From Promethearchaeota archaeon (lineage in GTDB: Archaea; Asgardarchaeota; Lokiarchaeia; Sigynarchaeales; SOKP01), in NCBI GenBank assembly GCA_030605085.1, contig JAUWBH010000002.1:1-64000 (forward strand): a stretch of 64,000 nucleotides of DNA, written 5' to 3'. The notes below the pieces were generated by a model. It saw only the letters and a list, made by a program, of their open reading frames with translations. It searched no databases and had not been told where the DNA came from. The translations under genes and the position numbers were made by a program. Position 1 is the stretch's first letter. Every line of letters begins with the position of its first letter. This document shows positions 43,839-53,063 of the stretch, piece after piece.

Positions 43839-44648
43839 ATGGGTATAAAAATGAAAAGGAAAGGTATACATGAACCAACAATAGAAGATATTATTGAATT
43901 AAGCGGTATTGAAGCTTTACATCCTGGAGGAATGGCATTAACAAGAAGAGTTGCTGAAGTTTCTGGATTAAAAACGGGGATGAAAATCTTAGATGTGTCC
44001 AGCGGAAGAGGAACACAGTCTATTTTTTACGCAAAGGAATACGGGGTTGAGGTTATAGGTGTGGATCTTTCTGAAGAAATGATTCAAGCTTCAACCGACA
44101 ATGCCAAGAAAGAAGGGGTTGAAAAAGTTACATTCAAATTAGGCGACTCTCAGGATTTACCATTTGGAGATAATTTGTTCGATGTAGTCATTAACGAATG
44201 TGCGGTTGGAATTCCTGACGACTCTCAAAAAGTATTGAACGAAATGGTCCGAGTTGCTAAACCTGGAGGAGTTGTCGTAATTCACGAGTCAACCTGGCGC
44301 AAAAAATTTACAGACGAAGAAAAAGACGAATTTTCTGAGAGATATGGAACAACTCCTTTAGAATATGACGAATGGATAACTATGCTCAAAAAAGCCGGCT
44401 TCAAGGAAATAATTACTGAATTTGACGAATGGAGTAAACCTGAGATGTTTTGGAAAATTAGAAAAGATCGAGATGTAGAGCATTATACAAAAGTTCTGAC
44501 GCCTTCTGAGTTGAAAAATACAATGGCAAAAATAGTACAAAAATACGGACAAAAAGCTTTAAATAAAGCGCTTGAGAATCAGAAAATATTTTTCGACGCT
44601 GTTCTTGATGGCAAATTGGGTTATTGTTTATTTAAAGGTATAAAATAA
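43839..44648 (+). CDS. Class I SAM-dependent methyltransferase (UbiE/Methyltransf_11 type)
   Basis: 269 residues. Motif I is KILDVSSGRGTQSIFYA, motif II EVIGVDLSEEMIQAS, motif III VINECAVGIPDDSQKVLNEM and the post-motif RVAKPGGVVVIHEST. It looks like a distant paralogue of the ArsM next door, with a small C-terminal domain (PEMFWKIRKDRDVEHYT). Only two Cys are near the active region (NECAVG and GYCLF), so an arsenic substrate is not assured. It starts 66 bases after arsM on the same strand and may share the transcript. Confidence 0.85.
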   Translation: MGIKMKRKGIHEPTIEDIIELSGIEALHPGGMALTRRVAEVSGLKTGMKILDVSSGRGTQSIFYAKEYGVEVIGVDLSEEMIQASTDNAKKEGVEKVTFKLGDSQDLPFGDNLFDVVINECAVGIPDDSQKVLNEMVRVAKPGGVVVIHESTWRKKFTDEEKDEFSERYGTTPLEYDEWITMLKKAGFKEIITEFDEWSKPEMFWKIRKDRDVEHYTKVLTPSELKNTMAKIVQKYGQKALNKALENQKIFFDAVLDGKLGYCLFKGIK

Positions 44649-44838
44649 AAATTTCATTTATTTTTTGGGATTCATCCTTCTTTTTTTTCCATTTTATATT
44701 GAAAAGGAAAATGAATAAATTAAACAAGAATTATATCACTTGATATTTTCAGGACGTAATACTGATCGTTTTTAATAAATCAGTAAATTTTCATTCTATT
44801 ATCATTATAAAAAATGTTATCATTTAATACTATTATAA

Positions 44839-45331
44839 ATGAGATTAACTGAACAAATTCAAGTATCGCGTTCAAAGGAATTGTCTCATTTATGCCATTT
44901 AGCAAAGAATCTTTACAATTTGGCTAATTGGTACGTGAGACAGGATTTCTTTCATTTGAATAATATCCTCAATTATTACGATTTGGATTTCGTTCTTAAA
45001 CACAAAGAAGCGTATAGGAATTTACCTTCTCAGACATCACAACAAATACTGAAAATAGTAACGAGAAATTGGAAATCTTACTTTAAAAGTCTAAGAGAGT
45101 ATAGAAAAAATTACAGAAAGTTTAAGAAAAGTCCACAAATTCCCAAATACAAAAAGAATCTCGAGAGGATTGTTTAGAACTTCTAACGGAACGATTATTA
45201 ACGCTGATGTAAATGCGGGATATAATATAATGAAAAAAGCATTCCCAAATTCCGTGACGGTTGATGGGATAGAGGCATTCGGATTGATGCCGCAGATAAT
45301 TTATCAGAAGATATACGATAATATTATTTGA
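44839..45331 (+). pseudogene. Internally deleted TnpB (IS200/IS605 OrfB) remnant
   Basis: The first 110 codons (44839-45177) match the N-terminus of archaeal TnpB: YNLANWYVRQDFF, LKHKEAYRNLPSQTSQQILK and PQIPKYKK. From about 45167, in another frame, the C-terminal end follows: GLFRTSNGTIINADVNAGYN, IMKKAFPN, and ends with TGA 45329. The central RuvC-like nuclease region of about 220 residues is missing, so the element has lost activity by internal deletion. No TnpA is nearby. The Asp in INADVNAGYN (third RuvC motif) survives. Ends of the element are not clear. Confidence 0.8.
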
Positions 45332-45451
45332 AATAAAATGAGTATATTTTTATTCATTTTGATGATCTAAATACAATCTGGTTTTATTGTTTATTATCCA
45401 ACATTTTAAATTATTTTAAATATTAATATAATTATAAGGTGAAAAATAAAA

Positions 45452-46660
45452 ATGTCGTATTTTTATAGTCCTAGTATAATATACGGAAGTGGTGCCTTGG
45501 ACTTTTTAGTAAATGTTTCAGGAGAGAAATGTTTTATTGTAACTGATAAAAATCTTGAAGAATTGGGAATCCTAAAAATATTAACCGATAAACTCGAAAG
45601 TCTTGGAAAGAACTACGAAATTTTTAGCGATATCGTCCCAGATCCTCATGAAGATGGCGTGTATAAAGCAAAGGAAAAATGCATTGCGTATGAGCCTGAT
45701 ATAATTATTGCACTTGGAGGGGGTTCTGTTATTGATACAGCAAAGGCAACTTGGGCGTTATATGAACTTCCCGAAATTACACTTGACAATTTAGCATTGA
45801 ATAGGGAACTTTTTAAGATTAACACGGGTAAAAAAGCGAGAATGGTTATCATTCCAACTACTTCTGGAACAGGTTCTGAGGCAACTTTAGGTGTGATTAT
45901 ATCCAGATTTCAGGAGTATAATAGTATATGGAGAAAAATGGAACTACCTCATATAGGACTCGTTCCTACTTTTGCTATAGTAGATCCCGTTTTCCCAGCA
46001 GAAATGCCACCACAATTAACAGCTAATACCGGATTTGATGCCTTAGCACACTCGCTGGAAAGTGCGATTACTATATGGAGAAACGATATTAGCGATGCTC
46101 TTATCTTAAAAGCCGTAGATCTAATATTTAAATACTTACCTCTCGCATATAAAGATGGCAAAAATATGAAAGCAAGAGAAAAAATGCATCTTGCTGCAAC
46201 TATGGCTGGTTTAGCGATGAGCGCTTCAATGGCTCATATAGGCCATACATTAGGCCATAGTTGGGGGGCAGTTTTTCATGTACCTCATGGCAAAAATGTG
46301 GGGATCTTCCTTCCCTATGTTTTACAATATTGCATGAACGATACCGATGAGGCTAATAAATCAACTGAAATATTAGGAACACTTGTAAAACAATTGGGAT
46401 GGGCTAAATGGGACGAAGATACTAAAAAAGCTGCATATATTCTAATTGATAGAGTAAAGCAGCTACAAAAAGAGGTTGGCTTTCCAAATAAACTCCAAGA
46501 TTTAGGAATTTCTAGAACTGACCTTGAAAATAACATAGATAATTTAATTAGCTTATGCTATCAAAGTCCTATATGTACCGCAGGTCCGAGATCTCCATCT
46601 ACGGAAGAATGGGAAAATCTCTTTATATTTGCTTACGAAGGGAAAGATATAGATTTTTAA
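45452..46660 (+). CDS. Iron-containing alcohol dehydrogenase
   Basis: 402 residues of the Fe-ADH (type III) family. NAD(P)-binding GGGSVIDTAK (near 91) and PTTSGTGSEAT (near 136) are present. Metal ligands are found in GFDALAHSLES (Asp and His near 194-198), HIGHTLGHSWG (His near 265) and VPHGKNV (His near 280). It oxidises or reduces an alcohol/aldehyde with NAD(P); the substrate is not predictable. It sits alone between the TnpB remnant and a convergent gene. GGTG about 12 bases before the ATG may serve as ribosome site. Confidence 0.93.
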   Translation: MSYFYSPSIIYGSGALDFLVNVSGEKCFIVTDKNLEELGILKILTDKLESLGKNYEIFSDIVPDPHEDGVYKAKEKCIAYEPDIIIALGGGSVIDTAKATWALYELPEITLDNLALNRELFKINTGKKARMVIIPTTSGTGSEATLGVIISRFQEYNSIWRKMELPHIGLVPTFAIVDPVFPAEMPPQLTANTGFDALAHSLESAITIWRNDISDALILKAVDLIFKYLPLAYKDGKNMKAREKMHLAATMAGLAMSASMAHIGHTLGHSWGAVFHVPHGKNVGIFLPYVLQYCMNDTDEANKSTEILGTLVKQLGWAKWDEDTKKAAYILIDRVKQLQKEVGFPNKLQDLGISRTDLENNIDNLISLCYQSPICTAGPRSPSTEEWENLFIFAYEGKDIDF

Positions 46661-46751
46661 TTATATCTTTTTTTTGTTTTTTTTTATCTGAATAGGATTT
46701 AAAAGTAGAGAAATTATGTTTTTCTATGTTTATCATATCCATAATAGTCGC

Positions 46752-47933
46752 TTATTTTATTATTCTGTGCATCTGATTTTCCATCGTGCCCTTCCCTTTA
46801 ATTATTTTACCGTTCCAAGTACCATTTGCGTTGAGTATATAGTCAGTAATGTATTCATTTTCTTTACCCATCGATCCCTTACGTGAAAATTTGGAGGCGG
46901 ACACCATATTTAGATCTAGCAGGGGATTACCTGAAGAATCTTTTCCAGCCGTGACTTTCCATTCTATTGGAACTTTAGTTGGAATATCTACATCTTCACC
47001 GTAAGCTATTTCTTTTATTTGGAAATTCCCAGTTTGGAAATGGTACCACTTACCATTCATTACGGCTGCTCCCTCACCAACTTCAAAAATTCCTTCATCC
47101 TCAAGATCTAGGGAGATATAAAAAAGATGAACTGCTCCTTCAGGAAATTGTAAATTAAGCCACCTCCAATCATATACGTGTAAAGTTGAAAATATACCTA
47201 GACCATGTTCGATTATACCTCTTCCATTAGAAATATTAATTTTTTTTCCATTTATTTCTATTTCTCCTGTTACTTTTATGGCAAACATATCGTAATACCG
47301 GATGGACATTGAAGGAGTAATTATAACTCGATCATTGTTATATACTAGAACTCCTTTTGGGTCTAACGATTCGAAAGTTAGGTTTCCTTTAATATCCATT
47401 TTTTTGTCGTGGAAAATTAATTTATAGCCTTCTTTCCATATTCCATCAAATTCGAGATCACACGCTCTTATATTAATTTCTTGGTGAAACCTTGTTTTAG
47501 AAAGATTTTTAAAAATTCCACGATTAGAAACTTTTACCCAAATGCTTGATTTATAAGTTTCAGAGTGAAGAAAAGTATCAATAAATGAAAATGGTAAAGA
47601 TGGCGCGTTGACCCAGAAAAAACGATAAACAGTATCGAAAATATCCTGAGAATCTCCTTCTTTAGAGTTGAACATAACATATATCATTCCTTCTTCCATT
47701 GGCCCTCCCGTACCTTCAGTAGATGGCATAATAGGCTCTTTAAGTAGTTTATTTTCTCTTATAAAATTCTCAATTTTATTCCTGTTAGCTCTTTTTAACT
47801 TGATAATGGTTCTAGAGTTTTTCAAGAGGAATTCTTTTCCAGATTCCCCGAAGGCATTATTAACAAAGTCCACAAACGCATTGTTAATTTTATCTAATAA
47901 TTTCTCTTTTTCTTCTTCTTCTTCTTCACCCAT
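46752..47933 (-). CDS. CrtC/AttH-like (lipocalin-type) protein
   Basis: 393 residues. The start is a run of Glu/Lys (GEEEEEEKEKLL), then a helical stretch. From about residue 85 on it is beta-rich. GRGIIEHGLG (near 235), VYDWRWLNLQFPEGAVHLFY (near 250) and WKVTAGKD with KGTMENQMHR suggest a double lipocalin-like fold as in hydroxyneurosporene synthase (CrtC) and AttH relatives. These bind or modify hydrophobic molecules. No carotenoid genes are nearby, so the substrate is open. It has no signal peptide. Convergent with the Fe-ADH, divergent from the GPH symporter. Confidence 0.6.
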   Translation of the reverse strand: MGEEEEEEKEKLLDKINNAFVDFVNNAFGESGKEFLLKNSRTIIKLKRANRNKIENFIRENKLLKEPIMPSTEGTGGPMEEGMIYVMFNSKEGDSQDIFDTVYRFFWVNAPSLPFSFIDTFLHSETYKSSIWVKVSNRGIFKNLSKTRFHQEINIRACDLEFDGIWKEGYKLIFHDKKMDIKGNLTFESLDPKGVLVYNNDRVIITPSMSIRYYDMFAIKVTGEIEINGKKINISNGRGIIEHGLGIFSTLHVYDWRWLNLQFPEGAVHLFYISLDLEDEGIFEVGEGAAVMNGKWYHFQTGNFQIKEIAYGEDVDIPTKVPIEWKVTAGKDSSGNPLLDLNMVSASKFSRKGSMGKENEYITDYILNANGTWNGKIIKGKGTMENQMHRIIK

Positions 47934-48154
47934 TTTTTATATACCTTCTTTTGTAATTATCTTTCATTTGCTTTTAACAAACGAAAAATTCGTTCTTATT
48001 TAATTTTTATTATTATAATCATTGAGTAAACTATCAAAATAAGATAAAAAAAAGAAAAGTCCATTGTTTCTTATTTCATTTTTAGGTTAAAAAAAACCAA
48101 AACTATTTATATAATTACGTCCAAAGTTTTAATTAAACTTAAATTGGTTTTTTT

Positions 48155-49567
48155 ATGAATGATAAAGAAAAAAATTTTAGTGATGCTTATTCAAATAAAA
48201 AAGCAGCAGCATATAGTGTTAGCCAAATAGTAAATACAGCAGCGTTTCAGTCCTTTTCACTTTTAATATTTACGTTCTATTATGCTGTGGTTGGAATTAA
48301 TGTCATTTTAATTTCTATAGGTTTTATAATATGGTCTATATGGAATAGTATAAATGATCCTATGTTAGGTTATATTTCAGACCGCACACATACTAGATGG
48401 GGGCGCCGTTATCCTTATATTATGGCTTCGATTATTCCATTAGCAGTAATAATGATTCTATTGTTTACTCCACCAATATCTATGGGTATAACTGATGAAC
48501 TTACCAATTTCGTATATTTTCTTATCATAATTCTTATCTTTGAGCTATTTTTTACAATGTTTGATTTAAATTTGATATCATTATTTCCTGAATTATTTAT
48601 TACTAAAGAACAAAGAGAAAAAGCTAATGCAATCAGAATGACATTTTATATCGCTTCATTAATCATAGCTTTTATTTTGCCAACAATATTTATTCCAGAT
48701 TGGTCGGATCCAAAATACTTAAGAGAATTCCAAATTTTTGGCATATTTATTGCTATAATTATAGTAATTTTCGGCATTATTTTCTTAAAAGTTAGTCCAA
48801 AGGAGAGAGCCGAATTTAAAGATGATTATAAAAGGGCACCAGGCTTCATCACTGCCCTAAAAACGTGCGGTAAGAACAAGACATTTATACGGTATGTTCC
48901 AGCCGAAGTGGCACTTTGGTTCGTAATAGGGATGATAACTACAATAATACCACTTTACGATAAATTTGTCTTAGGTATCGGAGAAGGAGAAACAATGTTT
49001 TTGGGACTAATATTAATACTTTTATTTATCTCAACAGCAGTTTTTATGAATATTCTGTGGAAGCCATTGGTTCGAAAAATTGGTACTAGAAAATCATTTT
49101 TAATTTCTTTATTAGTCTGGTTTTTAACGATGGTTCCATTAATGTTTATTCAAGATAGATGGACAGCAATGATCGTGTTTTTCCTAATGGGAATAGGTTT
49201 ATCTGGTCCGATATATTTTGTCGATTTAATTCTTGCTGATATTATTGATGAGGACGAGGTAAATACAAAAACTCGTAGTGAAGCAAGTTATTACGGAATA
49301 AAAATATTCTTCATTAGATTATCTACTGTTTTTGTATTTTTAACTATTGCTTTAGTATTTACAAATGTCGGGTGGACAGTGTTTGCACCCGAAAAGGTGA
49401 CTCCGCAAATAATTTTCGGATTAAGAGCTTTAATGTTTATTTTTCCTGCAATTGCGTTAGGGATTGCCTTTTTGGCGGTATATTATTACCCTTTACATGG
49501 GGAAAGGCTAAAGAAAGTAAAGGAAGAAGTCCAGATAATACACGAGGAAAAGAGAGCAAACCTTTAA
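48155..49567 (+). CDS. GPH-family (MelB-like) sugar:cation symporter
   Basis: 470 residues, twelve hydrophobic helices. The MFS loop 2-3 motif of the GPH group reads ISDRTHTRWGRRYPYI (near 76), preceded by WNSINDPMLGY. A second half shows ADIIDEDEVNTKTRSEASYYG (near 355-375). The group imports glycosides, pentosides or hexuronides with Na+ or H+. No associated hydrolase lies directly beside it, though a GH3 enzyme is encoded about 9 kb upstream. Expected in the cytoplasmic membrane. Followed by the DUF169 gene on the same strand (85 bases). Confidence 0.92.
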   Translation: MNDKEKNFSDAYSNKKAAAYSVSQIVNTAAFQSFSLLIFTFYYAVVGINVILISIGFIIWSIWNSINDPMLGYISDRTHTRWGRRYPYIMASIIPLAVIMILLFTPPISMGITDELTNFVYFLIIILIFELFFTMFDLNLISLFPELFITKEQREKANAIRMTFYIASLIIAFILPTIFIPDWSDPKYLREFQIFGIFIAIIIVIFGIIFLKVSPKERAEFKDDYKRAPGFITALKTCGKNKTFIRYVPAEVALWFVIGMITTIIPLYDKFVLGIGEGETMFLGLILILLFISTAVFMNILWKPLVRKIGTRKSFLISLLVWFLTMVPLMFIQDRWTAMIVFFLMGIGLSGPIYFVDLILADIIDEDEVNTKTRSEASYYGIKIFFIRLSTVFVFLTIALVFTNVGWTVFAPEKVTPQIIFGLRALMFIFPAIALGIAFLAVYYYPLHGERLKKVKEEVQIIHEEKRANL

Positions 49568-49652
49568 TTTCTATTTTTTTTTAATTAATAAGATTTTATT
49601 TAATCCACTTTTTTAGAGTTTTTTTATAAGCATCTTTAATTTTATTATATTT

Positions 49653-50420
49653 ATGTCTAAATGGAAAGAATTAGATGAAAAGTTGAATAAATATCTTAGA
49701 CTAGCGACTTTTCCGATAGGCGTGAAATTATTTGAAGATAAAGAAGAGATAAAAAAAATAAATTTTTTGAAAACGCCAGATGAGAAGATCGCCCTATGTC
49801 AAATGTTCAGCTATTCTAGATATTACGGTTGGACGATGGGATGTACCAAGGAGGATAATTTATGTCCTCTTGCGGAAATTGCTCTCGGTTTTGAACAAGC
49901 GTACAAACTTTTTGAAGAAGGGTCTTTTTTTGTAGGGAGATACAACAAAACAAAAGAAGCAGCGAAGAAAACCACTGCGAGTATGCCAAGACTACCGTAT
50001 GGGAAATTCAATGCGGTAGTCTCAGGGGCTTTAAACCGGATAGATTTTGAACCAGATCTCATTTTAATTTGGGGAAATTCGGCTCAAATAATGAGAATCA
50101 TTCAAGGTGATTTGTGGAAAAAAGGAGGAAGGATTACAATGTCCACATTTTGTGATGGAGTTTGCGCAGACACGCTCTCACAAGCTTACATTACGGGAGC
50201 TCTTCAAGTTGCGTTTCCTTGCCTTGGAGATCGTCGCTTTGGAATGGCTAAAGATACGGATTTAATAGCGTCAATACCATTTGGAATTGTCAACGATATA
50301 ATAGACGGATTAGAAAAAACTCATAAAGCAGGTACGAGATATCCTATACCATTTCAACTCTCAACGCCTGAATTTTTTGTTAAATTAAAGAAACAATTAG
50401 AAAAAGCTAAAAAAAGCTAA
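49653..50420 (+). CDS. DUF169 family protein
   Basis: 255 residues. DUF169 features are the N-terminal YLRLATFPIGVKLFEDKEEI, CQMFSYSRYYGWTMGCTKEDNLCPLAEIALGF with conserved Cys, PDLILIWGNSAQIMRI and STFCDGVCADTL. The family is common in anaerobes and methanogens, and its function is not known. The Cys residues could hold a metal or Fe-S centre. It follows the GPH symporter on the same strand but with no obvious functional tie. Convergent with the LURP-one-like gene. Confidence 0.9.
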   Translation: MSKWKELDEKLNKYLRLATFPIGVKLFEDKEEIKKINFLKTPDEKIALCQMFSYSRYYGWTMGCTKEDNLCPLAEIALGFEQAYKLFEEGSFFVGRYNKTKEAAKKTTASMPRLPYGKFNAVVSGALNRIDFEPDLILIWGNSAQIMRIIQGDLWKKGGRITMSTFCDGVCADTLSQAYITGALQVAFPCLGDRRFGMAKDTDLIASIPFGIVNDIIDGLEKTHKAGTRYPIPFQLSTPEFFVKLKKQLEKAKKS

Positions 50421-50457
50421 AAAGAATTAAATATATTTTTTCTTTCTTCTTTAATTT

Positions 50458-51177
50458 TTAATTGTCGTTATCAATAGTATGAAAATCGATATCTCTTGTG
50501 ATGTGTTCATCGTGTAGAACATTGTCAATAGATAACACAAACCCTAAAAGTATACACCTATCAGTTTGAGATTCATAAATTTTTAAAACATAGGTTTCTC
50601 GATAATCAGATGTCGAACCTAAAATGATCTCTTTCCATGTATCTGCTCTCTCGATTTCAGCTATTATTTTTCCTATAGTAATGTCTATGATTTTATAAGA
50701 ACGCCCCATGTAATCGCCTTGTGCATCATACCATCTATTTCCTATAGGATCTTCCAAGTAGAATTTGGGATTATCTTGAGAAATTACCTCCTTTTTAATT
50801 CTGGCAACTACGGTTCCAGTTGAATCTTTTATAACTTGAGTTTCGTGAACAGAAGTAGTTTCTTTGTAAATTGTGGCTGAAATTGAATTATCTAATTCTC
50901 TAAGCTTAACTATGTTGCCAAACTCCGAAATTATTCTCTCAACTTTACCAATTGTTTTTTCATTTTCGTCTAAAATATAGCCATTTGCGTAATATAAAGA
51001 ATCTTCCTTGAAAACGTAATAATTTCTATTAATATCAAATAAAGCACTTTGAGAACAAAATTTTTTTAAGTTTGATTTTGATGTATTGCTAATATTTGAA
51101 GATAATTCGGCACCACAGTTTGCGCAAAACTCTTGATTTGAAATTCTAATCTCTGTTCCGCATTTAGAGCAGTACAT
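50458..51177 (-). CDS. Zinc ribbon plus LURP-one/Tubby-C-like domain protein
   Basis: 239 residues. A zinc ribbon opens it (CSKCGTEI, then CANCGAEL 16 residues later). From residue 45 on, the repeated strand pattern YYVFKEDSLYYANGYILDENEK, AAxYKETT... and FYLEDPIGNRWYDAQGDYMG resembles the LURP-one (DUF567) fold related to Tubby and phospholipid scramblases. The function in archaea is unknown; the fold suggests lipid or membrane association. Transcribed away from the dehydrogenase operon. The assignment rests on pattern only. Confidence 0.65.
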   Translation of the reverse strand: MYCSKCGTEIRISNQEFCANCGAELSSNISNTSKSNLKKFCSQSALFDINRNYYVFKEDSLYYANGYILDENEKTIGKVERIISEFGNIVKLRELDNSISATIYKETTSVHETQVIKDSTGTVVARIKKEVISQDNPKFYLEDPIGNRWYDAQGDYMGRSYKIIDITIGKIIAEIERADTWKEIILGSTSDYRETYVLKIYESQTDRCILLGFVLSIDNVLHDEHITRDIDFHTIDNDN

Positions 51178-51320
51178 GGTAGCTTTTCTTTAGGCTTTAG
51201 GCAGTAAATTTAATTTTTAATAAAAAAAAACTAATTAATCGTTTATATTAAAAAACAATCACAATTTTTAATTCTTAATCTTTAAAAATAATAATAAAGC
51301 GCTAAAATAAATGTTTAGTA

Positions 51321-53063
51321 ATGGCATCAGATTATAACAAGCTTTCTGAAAATCTTTCACAGAAATTCAAGAAAATTGTAGGGGGTGAAAATTCTTTTTC
51401 AGAATACGAAATTAGATGGTGTTACGCTTTTGGACCCACTGTATTTGAAAAATCTTGGATGCCAGAATTAATTTTAATGCCTCAAAATACGAATCAGATC
51501 TCAAAAATTTTGAAGTTAGCAAATGAAAATAAAATACCAGTTACCCCTAGAGGGAGTGGTACGAGCTTATCTGCGGGATCGTTAAGTGCGTATGGAGGTA
51601 TAATTTTAGATTTAAGCCAAATGAATAAGATTATTTCAATTGATATTGAAAATAATTTAGTCGAGATAGAACCTGGTGTGGTGTGCGACGATTTAAACGG
51701 GAAACTAGCAAAATACGGTTATTTTTTTCCCCCAGATCCGGGATCTAGCTCAGTTTGTACCGTTGGTGGAATGGTTGCAGAGAATTCCGGGGGAATGCAA
51801 GCTTTCAAATACGGGGTTACTAAAGACTATGTATTATCAATAGAAGTCGTATTACCTGATGGAAAAATCGTAAATTTTGGCACAAATGTCCTTAAGTCCG
51901 TTTCCTCCTATAATTTAAAAGATTTATTTGTGGGTTCAGAAGGGACTTTAGGAGTTTTTACCAAAATTGGACTAAGAATTAGGCCAGCACCTAAAAAAAA
52001 TAAATTAGGTTTTTATATTTTTGAAAACATAGATGATTTGAGCGATTCTGTTAAGGAGTCGCGAAAGAGGGGAATTGTTCCAAATTTAGTAGAATTCTTA
52101 GATAAACTCACCACTCAGGCAGTATTTGAATACTTAGGTGGTGAATTTTTAGATTATCCTAAGGGATATGTGTTATTGGCAAATATAGATGGGAACGACG
52201 ATAATGAGATTGAGCAAAACTTTTCAATTCTTCACGATATAATGATAAGACACAATCCCCTCATAGCAAAAATCGCTGTTGACGATAAACAACGCGAAGA
52301 TTTGATAAATGCTAGAAAAGCGGCACTTCCCGCCTTAGCAAGGATTAGCCCGACATGTTGCTTGGAAGATTGTACCATAAAACTAAGTGATTTTGCTGAT
52401 GTTATCAAAAAAATTGAAAATCTTACAAAACAATTAAATATCCCCTCTTTAAAAATTGCTACTTTCGGTCATATGCTCGACGGTAATATGCATCCCACTT
52501 TTTTATTCAACGAAAACGATCCAAAAGATAGGGAAAATTTCCAAGCGGCTAAAGATTATTTATATATAGAAATAGTTGTCCCAGTTGACGGGTCCATCAC
52601 GGGGGAACATGGAATCGGGAAAATTAAAACGCAATATGTTAATCTAGAGCATGATGAAGATGTCGTTGAAATGATGACTCAAATGAAACTGCTTTTTGAT
52701 CCGAACATGATCTTAAATCCTGGTGTAGGAAAAGGAGACAAAAGAGAAATTATAAATTCCAAAACGGTTAGACGTTTGAAAAATCAACCAGAAAAAATAT
52801 TAAATTTAAATTGCATGAGATGTAATTTTTGTAAGGAATCTTGTCCCTCCATAATATTTTTTAAGTCTGAAGCTTTTAGTCCAAGGGGGCGTTTAAGCAT
52901 TTTAAACGGTTTAGTTCACGGCGATTTAGAGTTAAGCGAGCTAATAAACGATATTTTTCACGCGTGTACCTTATGTGGAATGTGCTTGACAACCTGTCCC
53001 GCGGGAGTTAGAACTCACGAGATTTTTGAAAAAGCTCGAGAAATAATGCATAACCTAAGGTGA
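51321..53063 (+). CDS. FAD-linked 2-hydroxyacid dehydrogenase with Fe-S tail (GlcD/D-LDH type), copy 1
   Basis: 580 residues. FAD-binding (PCMH) domain: PVTPRGSGTSLSAGSLSAYG near 75, PDPGSSSVCTVGGMVAENSGG near 137. FAD-oxidase C domain: PVDGSITGEHGIGKIKTQ near 425. The C-terminal 100 residues carry two Fe-S motifs, CMRCNFCKESCP and CTLCGMCLTTCPAG, as in the GlcF part of glycolate oxidase, so electrons from D-lactate or glycolate go to a quinone or soluble carrier. It overlaps the next gene by four bases and belongs to an operon with LarA. The downstream copy is about the same length and clearly paralogous. Confidence 0.93.
   Translation: MASDYNKLSENLSQKFKKIVGGENSFSEYEIRWCYAFGPTVFEKSWMPELILMPQNTNQISKILKLANENKIPVTPRGSGTSLSAGSLSAYGGIILDLSQMNKIISIDIENNLVEIEPGVVCDDLNGKLAKYGYFFPPDPGSSSVCTVGGMVAENSGGMQAFKYGVTKDYVLSIEVVLPDGKIVNFGTNVLKSVSSYNLKDLFVGSEGTLGVFTKIGLRIRPAPKKNKLGFYIFENIDDLSDSVKESRKRGIVPNLVEFLDKLTTQAVFEYLGGEFLDYPKGYVLLANIDGNDDNEIEQNFSILHDIMIRHNPLIAKIAVDDKQREDLINARKAALPALARISPTCCLEDCTIKLSDFADVIKKIENLTKQLNIPSLKIATFGHMLDGNMHPTFLFNENDPKDRENFQAAKDYLYIEIVVPVDGSITGEHGIGKIKTQYVNLEHDEDVVEMMTQMKLLFDPNMILNPGVGKGDKREIINSKTVRRLKNQPEKILNLNCMRCNFCKESCPSIIFFKSEAFSPRGRLSILNGLVHGDLELSELINDIFHACTLCGMCLTTCPAGVRTHEIFEKAREIMHNLR

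Noticed and set aside
45449..46660. Arsenic-type cluster extending into the Fe-dependent alcohol dehydrogenase
   Set aside because: The TnpB remnant and a promoter-sized gap separate them, and nothing in the dehydrogenase suggests arsenic chemistry.
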